Assembly (NCBI GenBank): GCA_958510875.1
Contig: OY294067.1
Span: forward strand, 280,321,242-280,385,241
Length of the DNA: 64,000 bases
Source of the DNA: Endomychus coccineus
Lineage: Eukaryota; Arthropoda; Insecta; Coleoptera; Endomychidae
Direction: 5' to 3'
In this document: one piece after another, positions 10,885 to 21,032 of the stretch
Position numbering within the stretch: position 1 is the first letter of the stretch
How the letters are laid out: each line of letters begins with the position of its first letter
Notes under the pieces: model-generated
Told to the model about the DNA's origin: nothing
Databases searched by the model: none
What the model saw: the letters and a program-made list of their open reading frames with translations, nothing else
Made by a program: the position numbers and the translations under genes

Positions 10885-11005
10885 CAACCTTTTTCTATTA
10901 CCTCATAAATCTTTAACATCTGGTTCGAAAGTGGATACTTGAGCGTTATATTTTTTAGTTTCAGTCGTATTAAAGCATTACCTGAGCCAAGAATTATTAT
11001 TAACT
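10885..11005 (+). repeat. Second copy of the 9094-9410 segment, without the insert
   Basis: Aligns with both flanks of the repeat at 9236-9372 and so behaves as its empty site, located near 10978. Confidence 0.55.
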
Positions 11006-11266
11006 TTCACTAATTTAATTTGATACCTACATTACATCTGACTATACTAATACCGTAGCATCTTCAAGCAAATATTACAAAATACTTACTTACCATAAAA
11101 GAGCTAATCTAGTATACAACATTAATAATTTTGAGATAGATCGTTAGCGGAATTTTATCTAATTGTGGTGTAACCCACAATGGGATTAAACGATGTATTA
11201 TCTTCACACTACTAAATAATATTCAAATTATTAAGGTTTTTAAGAAAATGTATAAAATAAATTCCG

Positions 11267-11330
11267 CTTCTGAGAATCGAACCCGAGTTGGAGCTCGATA
11301 TCCTAGACCAACACTATATAAACTGTTGAA
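11267..11330 (-). repeat. Possible tRNA-derived SINE scrap
   Basis: On the minus strand GGGTTCGATTCTC matches a polymerase III B box. Upstream GTTGGTCTAGGATATCGAGC is a poor A box, too close for a normal tRNA. No cloverleaf forms. Low confidence. Confidence 0.25.
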
Positions 11331-11345
11331 GTACGGTGTAAATTC

Positions 11346-12505
11346 AGGTTTACTTCAATAATTGTTTTTGAACGATTTTGTAGAAATTTGTGTGAAAGCA
11401 GTTTTAAATTAACTTGAATTTTCTGTAAAATTTTGAATTGATTCAATGTATACTTTCAGTTATGATTTTTTTTTAATTTTCAACCCTTCATAAAAGGGTG
11501 TATTACACGAAAAACAATGATGTTCGTCAACGAACAGCATACGATTTTTTGTGGAAGTTTGAATATGATAGAACCTTTCTTTTTTGAGTTATCATGTAGA
11601 CAAATTTCGTGGCGGACATCCAGACGGACTTTTTCAATGTTGCTTAAAATTCGATGAAGGCATTTATGCTCTAGCTCTTTTTTTAACGGTTTCAGAAATA
11701 GTAAACAGTAAATGCAATATAATCTTTCGACTTTGTCTAAATAATACATTCAGCACTAATGTATGATTCATGGCATCATTAGTTTAAACATGTGTCTCCT
11801 ATTTCTAGGAAGGTAAAAAGTAAACAATCAATTGTTATAAAATTGAATTGGAAGTGTGTCCGAGATAAAGTTATGACTCATTTTTACCTCATTTGTCATA
11901 GACGATAACAAATTTGTTAATCAACCAACAACCTGCTAAATTGCAGGTTGACTGTTTCCTCCACATGCCAATGGAATATCCAAATTTATAAATAGCTGAG
12001 TGAACGAAGACACATTTCCCGCTAAGATACTATTCAACAGGACTATTTAAGATGACATATATCTCATTTTTTTAATATACTTCGACTACACGACAGGGAA
12101 ACATATAATGTTCGAAGAACAAGCATCTCTTATCCTAGATATAAATCAGGTACTCGTATCTCGACCTCGTGATGAAATTCTTGAATTCTCCATTCAAAAC
12201 TTCAATATACTCGTTTTACTTTGATAATGATACGATCAGTAGCAAAACTAGAGTCATAGTTATTATTGTTTCAATGAAATGTCAGTAGAAATTTTTGATT
12301 TTTTTTTTATAAAACCGGTTTTGGCCTTTATTATCGAAAGCAGTAGTATTTTGATTAATAATCGACAGAGAGGGTGGGGGTCTCCTGTTTAGTTATTTTC
12401 AAGTTCAGACCAATAGGAACAGTGTTTGCTTATTATCAAAAATTGGAAAAACTTTCATTCCCTCCAATTCTCTGCAGCATTTCATTTTACACCTACAATA
12501 ATCAT
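11346..12505. other. Non-coding stretch, nothing recognised
   Basis: AT-rich. The frame 11749-11480 (-) contains a Cys-x-x-Cys (YCIYC) but no further domain evidence. Confidence 0.4.
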
Positions 12506-12750
12506 AGAGTTCTATATATAAAGTAGACAAGTAGTGTGTTAAGCATAGGAAAGCGCTGGTGAGTAGTTGTACATTCTGTCCTCCTCGCACATATAGTGCG
12601 CTCTCATTCGCACGGTCTCCCCTTCTATCACAAAGAGTATAATAATACAAGAATAAGTATAACGCGCGCACATCGTGCGAGTGAGAGCGTAGTATGTCCA
12701 TCAACTTTACCGGTGCAAGGCTTCGTAGTCTACTCTATATATAGAACTCT
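12506..12750. mobile_element. 245-bp MITE with terminal and internal hairpins
   Basis: AGAGTTCTATATATAAAGTA at 12506 is inverted as TACTCTATATATAGAACTCT ending at 12750. Inside, GTGCGCTCTCATTCGCAC near 12596 pairs with GTGCGAGTGAGAGCG near 12675, so the whole element can fold on itself. No coding capacity. Confidence 0.7.
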
Positions 12751-12981
12751 TTGACAATAATATGCAAACGCAATATTTAAAGCTTAGGCTTGTGCTCTCA
12801 GCACATATATATTTTGGTATCAAAAGATATTTTGAGATCTGCTAATAGTCAGTACAAAAATTCGGTTTTGTATTTTCGTGAAGATTTTGATCTTACTAGT
12901 ATCTAAAATTCTGTTTATTAACAATGCCATCCTAATGAAAATATAAGGTTTTTCAGGTGGAGGTCTACGTAATATTGACTT

Positions 12982-13251
12982 GTGCCATGGAAAACTGCGA
13001 AGTCAATAGGCACATACATATCTGCACAGACAACCGGTCCTCTGGGAGCTCTCAATTCACCCAGAGTCACATCAAGGCTTGTCAAAGAATGTAGAGATAC
13101 ACTAACTGAACTACCCAGGAGAAATAATGTTCAACTCATCTGGGTTCCTCGACACAGTGGAGTTGAAGGGAATGAAATGGCCCACTCCCTGGCCAGGCGA
13201 GGGTTGTCCCGCGCCTCTGTAGAACCAGAGCTAATGGTCGCTTTAGCAAAT
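12982..13251 (+). pseudogene. RNase H C-terminal fragment of a non-LTR retrotransposon
   Basis: The frame contains SRLVKECRDTL, then NNVQLIWVPRHSGVEGNEMA, then HSLARRGL. This is the end of the RNase H domain found after the reverse transcriptase in jockey, I and R1-type elements; the last catalytic Asp (usually GNE.AD) appears as His here. About 90 residues remain. It is followed immediately by the start of another RNase H domain at 13420, so two partial copies are joined rather than one element being intact. Confidence 0.75.
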
Positions 13252-13299
13252 TGAGTGTGGGGTCTCGCCCTTTGGGCCAACCGCACAAAGAGTGGTCAT

Positions 13300-14424
13300 C
13301 ATCGGATTGCTTGGATCACCTGGGCCATTGGGGATGAGATCCGATAGGATCAAGGTTCACAGCACTTCCGTGCCTTTCATGATTAAAACCGTGATTGGGC
13401 GGGAGAACGCTGGGGGCAGTCCTCAATGATATCAGGGGATTCCATATGGCTTACCGAGGGCACCAAGACGGAAAAAAGTACGGGTGCTGGAATAGTCGAG
13501 AAAACGGACCAAGGGGAAAGAATTTCTTTGAACCTAGGGACTTTTGCGACAGAATTCCAAGCAAAAATAGTTGCAATTACAACATGTACTCAAATCATGA
13601 GGGAGAGAGCCTATGAGAATAGACAAATCACAATCATAGTGAGCAACCTGACAGTGCTCAAGGCACTGGAGTCATACACAATCACTTCACAATGTGTACT
13701 TGATTGCGTCAAAGAACTAACGGCACTAGTAATGAACCCCAATAGAGTAACACTCGTTTGGGAGTCTGAAGAAACCAAACGAGAAGGGACAGAAACTGCC
13801 GTCACACTCGCTAAAGCGGAAGCGGAAAAGCCACTGATTGGACCAAAGCCAACCTGTGGTATTTCAAATGCCACAGCGAAATCTGTAATCCAAAAATGGC
13901 TCGAGATAGAGCACCGTGCCTACTGGAGGGAACTGCCCCGTATGTCGCACTCCAAGCGACTGATCCGGAGATCTCCAGCAGCAACGAGCAAAAAATCTGC
14001 TGACGTTCAGCAGATAAGAAATACGGAATCTTGTTGCATTCCTGACCGGACACGCCCCATGCAATAACCACCTCTACACGATGGGACTGGTAGATCAGCC
14101 CATGTGCTGTGTCAGTGCACGGCATACACGGTAGGTCGTCGGACATACCTCGGAGACGATAAGACTACACCCGAGGAAATCAGAAGTATCCCCTATATCA
14201 GGCTACTGAAATTCATAGAATATACCGGACTGATGAGGGGGTAGAAACAAGTGAGGGAACAATAGGACTATAATGACCGTAGTGCTGTGGGGCTCCCCTA
14301 GGATGGAGAACCAACCTCACGGAAAAGGGGTTTTAGTCGGTAGGAATCCGGCCCACCCGGGGGCACGGGCACCCGAGGCGTCTATGTAAGATTTCCCCTC
14401 CTCTACGCAAAAAAAAAAAAAAAA
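13300..14424 (+). mobile_element. 5'-truncated non-LTR retrotransposon tail: RNase H region, 3' UTR and poly-A
   Basis: From about 13426 the frame reads SIWLTEGTKTEKSTGAGIVE, then TFATEFQAKI, the first half of an RNase H domain (Asp is replaced at the expected start), then LVWESEE and TLAKAEAEKPLIGPKPTCGI. After a frame change near 14060 it continues HVLCQCTAY, GRRTYLGD and IPYIRLLKFIEYTGLMRG to a stop near 14243. A GC-rich 3' UTR follows, ending in a run of about 15 A at 14410. A poly-A after the last domain marks the 3' end of a retrotransposed copy. A second, more degraded copy lies at 46900-48312. Confidence 0.75.
14408..14424 (+). other. Poly-A tract at the 3' end of the non-LTR copy
   Basis: CTCTACGC is followed by an uninterrupted A run, then GAGTAGTC, directly after the GC-rich 3' UTR. 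Confidence 0.7.
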
Positions 14425-14524
14425 GAGTAGTCTGAACTAGGCTCTCAAAGAAACTCCTTTCTCTGAACAGAAGAGATGACGAATCCTAATCGGTCACTGT
14501 CGTCTTGATAAACACATTCATACT

Positions 14525-14767
14525 ATGGGCATCGCAGATAATCCTAAATTTAGGGAATGCGGAGTGGCGGAAGGAAGTGCCTCTCACATTCTGTTGAAAT
14601 GCCCTGCATTGGAATCCCTGAGAAACCGTCATTTCGGAGAGTCAAAACTGCTCCCAGAAGAACTTATGGAAGCCACAAACCTGCTAGAATTGAATATGCT
14701 TCTGACCACGGAGCGCACAATGGGCCCAACTAAGTGCATCTGGGTGATATGCCTCCTCCCCTCAAAT
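14525..14767 (+). pseudogene. Non-LTR retrotransposon C-terminal zinc-knuckle fragment
   Basis: FRECGVAEGSASHILLKCPA followed by LESLRNRHFG matches the Cys-x-Cys..His..Cys tail common after the RNase H domain of jockey and R1-type elements. The first Cys is replaced by Arg. About 75 residues are recognisable; the rest of the element is missing, or this is the tail of the copy that ends at 13251. Confidence 0.65.
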
Positions 14768-15900
14768 AATGATGATGATGATAATGAAAATATGCCGTTG
14801 GTGAATTTTCCGAGAAAACGGTTCGAAAATCGATTATAAGTTCGAATTTTTTGTTGGTTACTGTGAAGAAATGCCGAAATTAGACTTCAAAACTCATCCC
14901 CAACGTGACTATGAATTTGAATGAGTCGTTATTTGGAATCACTAAGAGAATGTGTATGGAGATGTTGGAATGTAATTAGGACTTGATAATGAAAAGTGGT
15001 ATAATTTAGGATAAAGATAGGTAAAAGCCCTTGAAGTGAAGAGCATTTACCGCTCAAATGGCTTGGCAGCTCGTTACAAAGTCGTAGAAGTAAATTATTC
15101 AATGAACCTTTATATTTAGTTAGATTGTGAATTTCCAATTGTTTTGACGTAAAATTGAAACCTTTCGCACAATATAACGAAATGTAATTTTGGGTTGACG
15201 CTGTGAAATAGCACGCGCGTCAGCTGGTCGGTTGGGGAGAAGCAGGAAATGAGAGAAAGGCGAAAGCACAACACAGACAAAAGCGTTGCGAATGTTTATA
15301 AATCAGCTGGATTAACGTGGGGTGGGCGGTTGCAAGGAGCTTAATGTTGCACAGGTCGGCGCAATGCCGAATCGATCCTGCTTTAAATTCACCTGATTCA
15401 GAATCGCTTGAATTAGAGGAATAGACACACATTCGTGTCGATTAAATCGTTTGAAATTCAACTAGCAGCGATCGTCATGTTAACAGAGGAAGTTAGAACT
15501 TCTAGAATAACTGGACTTAAGCCTCATTTTACGATGAAACTATTCCGCATTATATTCAGAAAGTAATAGCTTCAGAGTGAATCCAACTTCCAACAATTGC
15601 GATTCATTCCGGGGATAGCTTACTGTAATTTGCACTTAACAGTTTTTCGAAATAAGTCAAGCATTCAATTACACTACCAATCATAGATCATTCACATTAT
15701 TTCAATTTTCAGCATTAAACTCAATGCTATAATTCAATTTATTTCTAGTAATCTTTTTCTAAACGCAAATCAAGCTTACTATACTGACATAACTTCTTCT
15801 ACGTACCACCAATTGTAACTTTACAATATAAATCACCTTCTGTATCTTTCTACGAATTTCTATACATCTTCTATTGCAATAAGTTCAAGATTTCCCTTGC
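14768..15900. other. Non-coding stretch, nothing recognised
   Basis: Starts with a short GATGAT run. The segment 15190-15440 is more GC-rich than its surroundings but gave no domain or repeat partner. Confidence 0.4.
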
Positions 15901-16071
15901 ATTTTAAGCTATTGCATATAGCTTTTATCGCGGGCTTTGAGCGCGGCGACCGAATCAAGAAAAAGAAACAAAAGACAAATACCGTAACGAAAATCTAAAA
16001 AAACAAAAAACAAATACCGTAACGAAATATCCTGACACCCACCACTCCGCCTACCATGTAGCTCGGCCGAG

Positions 16072-16735
16072 CTTAAAATTGTCGAAATATTAACTTTGAA
16101 CCTTTTAAAAGGTCGTGATAGCCCCAAAGTGGGTCGAAAACTGTTTTGAATTGGTTAATTTTCGATAAATCGAATGACGTTCACGTGAGAAGCGCGTAGC
16201 TCGCGAGTTAGAAAAGTGCAAATTTACGGTACATAGAACGTCTTAACGAGGACTTTTTGCATGGGGTTTTCGCTCCATGTCGTTAGTTTATTAACGGGGC
16301 TAACTAAATAGCATAGTCTCGGGCCCCAAAATGTCGATTAAATAGGAAAATTTAATTAAAACAGTTTGAGATATTCTCAGCTGTCACCTACTAGCATCTG
16401 ACATGCGACGTACGAAAGGGAATTTTCTATCTACTTAAATATACCGAAAGCGGGTAAAAGCTAGCGGCCCATAGCCCAAAATGATTTATTACAACTGGCA
16501 CCGGCCGCACGGGGTTCGAAACGGTCCCAAATTAACAAAATAGAGGTAAAATGTATAAACTCTAACTTACGCGCAGCGAGCTCCTCGAGGATATGTCAAA
16601 ATTATTACGTTCGTAGCTAATTACATAAGACGTCTGGCGTTCATGCAATTGTGTTTTTATACAATTCGAACCTTTTGATTTCGATAGGCCACGTGAAAAT
16701 CCCGGAGCCGGAAGCGCTGTCGAGATTTGAACGTT
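16072..16735 (+). repeat. Dispersed repeat, copy 1 (partner 55079-55575)
   Basis: Blocks shared in the same order: AAAATTGTCGAAAT, TTAACTTTGAACCTTTTAAA with AGGTCG, AATGACGTTCACGT, GTAGCTCGCGAGTT, TTTAATTAAAA, GACGTCTGGCGTTCATGCAA, and GTGAAAATCCCGGAG with GAAGCGCT. Non-coding in both copies. At 15970-16030 just upstream is a short duplication of ACAAATACCGTAACGAAA. Confidence 0.75.
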
Positions 16736-16787
16736 AAAACTTTCGTATAAAATTGTGTTTACAAGTCAACTGACACTTGTCACCATA

Positions 16788-16817
16788 GATAACTCTACTA
16801 CCGGTAGTAGAGTTATC
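16788..16817. repeat. Perfect 30-bp palindrome
   Basis: GATAACTCTACTACC is followed with no spacer by its exact reverse complement. Confidence 0.9.
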
Positions 16818-16861
16818 CATGCTTGTCACAGAATACTCTTCATAGAGATCAAGATGATACT

Positions 16862-16939
16862 CTTTTTTACTCATAATTCGTGAAGATTTTGAAGGGGTAG
16901 TGGATGTTTTTCTGCCCAACTTTTTCCAATGGCGTAGTG
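16862..16939 (+). repeat. Fragment of the foldback family present at 22.6, 39.3 and 44.7 kb
   Basis: TTTTTTACTCATAATTCGTG, AAGATTTTGAAGGGGTAGTG and CAATGGCGTAGTG match one arm of those elements; only about 80 bp are kept. Confidence 0.65.
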
Positions 16940-17124
16940 CTATGCAATAGCTTTACCGCGGCAGTCCCCGAGTGCCACACGTTTCATTTTTAATTCTTTT
17001 ATGCTACAAGATACTCTGTTTTCAACACTAACCAACTCATTACTGCATCTTCATTGCCCTATCAAAGTTTCTGGGAATTCTTCGTAGACAATATGCTTTT
17101 ACAAGAAGTAGATGAATCATATAC

Positions 17125-17640
17125 CGGGTGGGTCAATCAAAACGAAACACGGCCGATATCTCATATACCGTTTTGCTAAAAAAAAAATCGCTCGGACCCG
17201 CCGATTTTTATTTCCCGGGGGAAAGATTTTGCCCATCATCAACCTTGTCACTTTCACCTCCTCGCGGGGGTGAGCTTTAACCCCAAAATCTCAAATAAGA
17301 ATAGGGGTCGAGTGGTATTTATTTTAAAGGTAATCGAATTCTTCGTTCAACGCATCTTAGTTTTACAAATTTGATGCAGCCGGTTTTGAGAAAATAAGGA
17401 AACAACAATGATAAAAAAACGATTTCTCAATAATTATTGCTCGATGAAAAAATGTTAAAACCCCTTGATTTTTATCTCGGAGAAGAAGTCTTTTGTGCAT
17501 AATTTTCAACTCCCCGCAGGGCCACTCCAACCCCCCGCAGGGATGACCTTCAACCCTTAAATTAACATGGGATTAAAAGTCAAATGATACCACAATTCAA
17601 AGGTCATCAAAATGTCTTTTCACGGCCTAACAATTTTTAA
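17125..17640 (+). mobile_element. One-ended DNA-transposon or MITE fragment
   Basis: TACCGGGTGGGTCAATCAAA at 17125, followed by ACGAAACACGGCCGATATCT, has the look of a transposon end of the type often seen in insects. Internal repeats are CCCCGCAGGG (twice, 17512-17545) and CCTCGCGGGGGTGA, and the 17220-17300 and 17470-17560 segments resemble each other. No matching right end is visible. Confidence 0.4.
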
Positions 17641-18904
17641 GAATTAAGTAGGTAGTTAAGCTAGTTAATAAGTCAACACTTATGAAACATTTGTATCGAT
17701 TTTTTCGTTAATTTTATGTAATAAGATTGTTTTTGTGCTTAGCTTTACGGTATGGTTTAGATTTACAAAGAAAGATGACACACAAAATGTAAATTTAGTT
17801 TATTCATTGATCATGATAGTAAGTGCTGAAAGTGTTGGAGGCTTCCATACAATAATATAGATTTTGTTCAAAACGGTTCCTGACATTATGAATTATTCTG
17901 GACCCTTTAGGTAAACACCAATTTTCATAAGAATCCATTTGTTGACATAAATTATTATCAAAATGCTTCATTGATGTCCACTGCAATTTTATCTTTATCT
18001 TGAATGCTGTCTTGATTGTATTCATGTCAGATAGAATGTTGCGTAGCACTTTCTGATTTCATGTGTAATGCCAACTTCTTGAAAATTTCACAATCTTAAG
18101 CAAATGCACGACGAACGCTCGTAAAGGCAAACAAGTTACCGATTGTATAGTTTGAAGGCACGTAGCGGGACTTAAATCGAATGTAGTTTAGTCAACTGGT
18201 GTTAATCGGTTAATTAGTACTTTGACCTCGCGTTTACTATAGGATGACTGTGTTTTTGACACATACAGCAAGAAACGCTAATAACGAATGCACTGTATTA
18301 GCCCATTAAGTTGAAATAATTACTGTTTCAAACTAATAACGTTGAAGTCACTGTAAGTAGCGTCATTAAGGGCTATTACAAAATCACTTTAGAAATATGG
18401 CGAGCCCCGACGCTGCACAATATGCAAAGATTGTTGTATGACTCCGCATTGTTTCATGAAAATAGATTATCTTTCTCTGAAGACTATAACCATTATAGAA
18501 AATGTACCATAATTGTGTAGGAGGCACATAGTCGTTACGACATTCTTGGGTTTCCTTCTATCTGCGACGAATAAAGATCTATCAAGTTTGGAATACGCCA
18601 AAGAAATTCCCGAAATTCTTGATATTGAGATAAGTCGAAAGTTATTGGGAGAGTCCCTTGTTTAATGCGCGAATAGAATTTAGTTCCAGCCTTAACGAGC
18701 ACATACACGTACAAGTGGCATAGATACAGTCTGGCCCGTACAAATTTTGTCGAATAATACAGTTTTCAAAATTAAGTTACGTTAGCTGTTATAATAATTT
18801 CCCCATATAGAGCAACCTTGAGCATTCAAATCGGACTGAATTTACACATGAATAATTCTGCGATAAGTCCTGAATAGTCATCGTTAAATTGTATTAAATA
18901 TTAA
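17641..18904. other. Stretch with one unassigned minus-strand frame
   Basis: The frame 18049-17804 (-) gives 81 residues with plausible composition (MDSYENWCLPKG, then RIIHNVRNRFEQNLYYC). The Arg/Tyr/Cys pattern near the end recalls the C-terminus of some DDE transposases but I cannot assign it. The rest is non-coding. Confidence 0.3.
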
Positions 18905-19019
18905 TGCCCAATGACCCAATACTGCTCAGTCAGCCTTGTTTTCCAAAGTGCTCTGTATTTCTGAGGAACACATCTCCAGAAAAAGGAGCTATCGCCCAGC
19001 TTTCTACGATGTTCTAGAG
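18905..19019 (-). pseudogene. Non-LTR reverse transcriptase C-terminal relic, part 2 (interrupted by hAT)
   Basis: On the minus strand LEHRRKLGDSSFFWRCVPQK follows directly, in register, from SFTDSLTPLE encoded at 21033-21065 once the intervening hAT element is ignored. The same segment in the related relic at 33.5-34.0 kb reads SSLTSLEYRRKMGDFSLFYK, which confirms the join. This is the region after the polymerase domain in the jockey/CR1-type element found four times in the window. Confidence 0.7.
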
Positions 19020-19290
19020 CAAACTTTCCAACCTTAGGTCTGAAACCGTTTTAATTTTCCTGCCATTATCTATAATTTCTGGACTAGTCGCCGAGTACTC
19101 GCTCTGAGCGAGCATACGCTTGCTAGATTAGCTAGTTCAATTACTATTGTAAACTAACTGTACTGTTTTGTTACGACCGCGACACTTGCCGACACCTGGT
19201 GGTCACACGCGGAAATAGGTAGTGGTATTATCCATTATCGCTAACAGATAGCACTAGTAGTACTTTCGAAAGCGCAGTAACAATTAAACA

Positions 19291-19348
19291 TTCGCGAATA
19301 TTCTGGTTGTTTCGAGAAAGTTCTGGTGTATTCTACTCACTTCTAGAT
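19291..19348 (+). promoter_or_regulatory. Heat-shock-element-like array: 12 units at exact 5-bp spacing, 8 perfect
   Basis: Starting at 19291 every fifth base opens TTC or GAA in strict alternation: TTC 19291, GAA 19296, TTC 19301, GTT 19306, TTC 19311, GAA 19316, TTC 19321, GTG 19326, TTC 19331, CTC 19336, TTC 19341, GAT 19346. Eight units are perfect and the other four are imperfect. Three alternating units are the usual minimum for heat-shock-factor trimer binding, and two perfect triplets occur (19291-19303 and 19311-19323). It sits just upstream of a TATA box, inside the hAT element. Confidence 0.7.
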
Positions 19349-19362
19349 GGCAGTAATTGAAG

Positions 19363-19397
19363 TATAAAAAGGCTAGCGGCGCCACCGCGAGTCAATC
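19363..19397 (+). promoter_or_regulatory. Core promoter: TATA box and initiator-like site
   Basis: GTATAAAAAGG gives TATAAAA at 19363-19369, and GAGTCAATCAG has TCAATC at 19392-19397, about 31 bp downstream. The order HSE array, TATA, start and A-rich leader resembles insect hsp70 promoters. The first ATG downstream that leads into the transposase relic is at 19481. Confidence 0.6.
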
Positions 19398-19480
19398 AGC
19401 CTAGAAAAGGCAAAGGAAGCGAAACATCTTCGTAACCGTATTTTGATTTGACTTGATGTTTCTGTGTGTGATTTACTAGC

Positions 19481-20660
19481 ATGGAAAAGGAGCGAAAGGT
19501 AGAGTATTCAAAGACCAATAGAACTGTCAATATTTCATAATTGAGTCTAGTGAGAATGCACTATGTTTGCAATGAAACCATATCCGTTCTCAAAGAATAT
19601 ATCATTAAACGCCATTACGAAACGGACAGAAAAATTTTAAGCTTTGAAGCGCGGATTGAAATCGTAACAATCTTTGTTTACGAAACTCAATACTGAACAA
19701 GAGGCTGCAATTCGTGCCAGCTTTCGTGTGGTTCTTGAAATTGCGAAACGTGGAAAACCATTCACCAATGGAGAAATGATCAAAGAATGTGTAATTTCAG
19801 TAGCCGAAGAAACGTGCCCCGAAAAGGTAAATTTATTTATTTTTATCAGCAAACACCGTGGCTCGGAAGGTAGAAGACATCACAGAAAATATATCATCTC
19901 AACTGTCAAAAATGGACATCTTGAATGCCTTTCTGTGTTTTTCTGTGCTTTTCTTGTGTGGTAAAAATAAAGGAGTGGTTGCTCTTATGTGAAAGGCTGT
20001 AGAAAATGAAGGTGGTTCAAAACCATTAGTCTTACATTGTATCATTCATCAACAGTCCTTATGCAGGAAATGTTTGGATATGCCTGAAGTTCTAAAACCA
20101 GTCATATCAGTTGTTAATTCCATCAGATCCACCGGGCTGAATCTCCAACAATTCGGCGAATTCATAGGAGAGATTGGAGAAAACGACTTACCATATCATA
20201 CTGCCGTATATACGCATGCTCCTTCGGCGCTTTTTTGAACTTCGAGCAATGATCGAAATTTTTTTGAATGAAAAGTATCGCCCTCTTACCGAATTACAAA
20301 ATAACGAATGGCTGTGGAAGTTAGCATTCTATGTCGATTTGACAAAACATATGAACGAACTGATTTGAAATTGCAAGGAGAAAACCAGCTTTTTCCTCAT
20401 TTATACACTAATATCAAATCGTTTGGGCAGAAAGTAATACTGTTTCAATCACAATTACGTAAAAAACAAAGTACGTGAAGAACAAATATCAAAACTCATC
20501 TTTGTTCGAAATTTGTAACAGTCTTTCACTGGTACAATTTGATAATTTGCATAAATTTGCTAGTCGTTTTCTATTTTTGATACTACATTCTTGTGTGAGA
20601 AAACATTCTGCAAAATGAAGTACACGAAGAATGTTTACAGATCTAAGTTAACCGTTGAGC
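19481..20660 (+). pseudogene. hAT transposase (GTF2IRD2-like), multiply broken
   Basis: From the ATG at 19481 (MEKERKVEYSKTN) a stop comes early; the next frame gives CNETISVLKEYIIKRHYETD, the second half of a BED-type zinc finger. Then QEAAIRASFRVVLEIAKRGK with PFTNGEMIKEC, typical of the GTF2IRD2-like hAT group. After a deletion that removes the central catalytic region: ENEGGSKPLVLHCIIHQQSL, VNSIRSTGLNLQQFGEF, then (20174-20368) RRFFELRAMIEIFLNEKY and NNEWLWKLAFYVDLTKHMNE followed by LI. A last scrap, YRSKLTVEHLESL, lies near 20640. At least five frame breaks or stops; not functional. Confidence 0.8.
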
Positions 20661-21032
20661 ATCTTGAATCTCTTCATAATTGTTACAAGCAAAATGGGTC
20701 CGCAACAACAAACTATTGCCAACGGAAAATCACAATTACATAAATCTCTTTGGTATTTTAAATGTTATAATGTTTATATCTTATATGTATATGTGTTCAT
20801 ATGTTAGTGGGATTCATTTCAATTATTTGTTAGTTATTATGCTTAAGTTAAACTTTCTACGTATTATACTTAACATTAAGCTTTACCTAGCAAGTAAATA
20901 AAACCGAGTTATTATCATTCTGTATATTTATGCAACTTATCACAACCACAATAAACCATTAGCTGTCGCGGGACGGATTGATGACACTGGCGGGCCGAAT
21001 TTGGCCCGCGGGTGGTACTTTGGAGACCCCTG

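Larger units (their letters stand above)
19020..21032 (+). mobile_element. hAT transposon (GTF2IRD2/ZBED-like), 2.0 kb, with 8-bp target duplication
   Basis: The right end (minus-strand reading CAGGGGTCTCCAAAGTACCA) finishes at 21032. The left end CAAACTTTCCAACC starts at 19020 and is a decayed form of it. Flanking octamers TTCTAGAG (19012-19019) and TTCTAGGG (21033-21040) are an 8-bp target duplication with one change, the hAT hallmark. The host sequence on both sides is one reverse-transcriptase relic whose frame can be read through the insertion point, which fixes both boundaries independently. Inside are a promoter region with heat-shock-like elements and a broken transposase. Confidence 0.85.

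Noticed and set aside
11267..11330. A tRNA gene on the minus strand
   Set aside because: The B box is good but A box spacing and cloverleaf fail; listed only as a possible SINE scrap.
11480..11749. 89-residue minus-strand frame with Tyr-Cys-x-x-Cys resembling a hAT TTF finger
   Set aside because: One short motif only; no other hAT block nearby.
12405..12704. 99-residue minus-strand frame
   Set aside because: Mostly inside the 245-bp MITE; no domain.
17804..18049. 81-residue minus-strand frame with VRNRFEQNLYYC near its end, possibly a transposase C-terminus
   Set aside because: No catalytic motif and nothing recognisable upstream; a profile search would be needed to call it.
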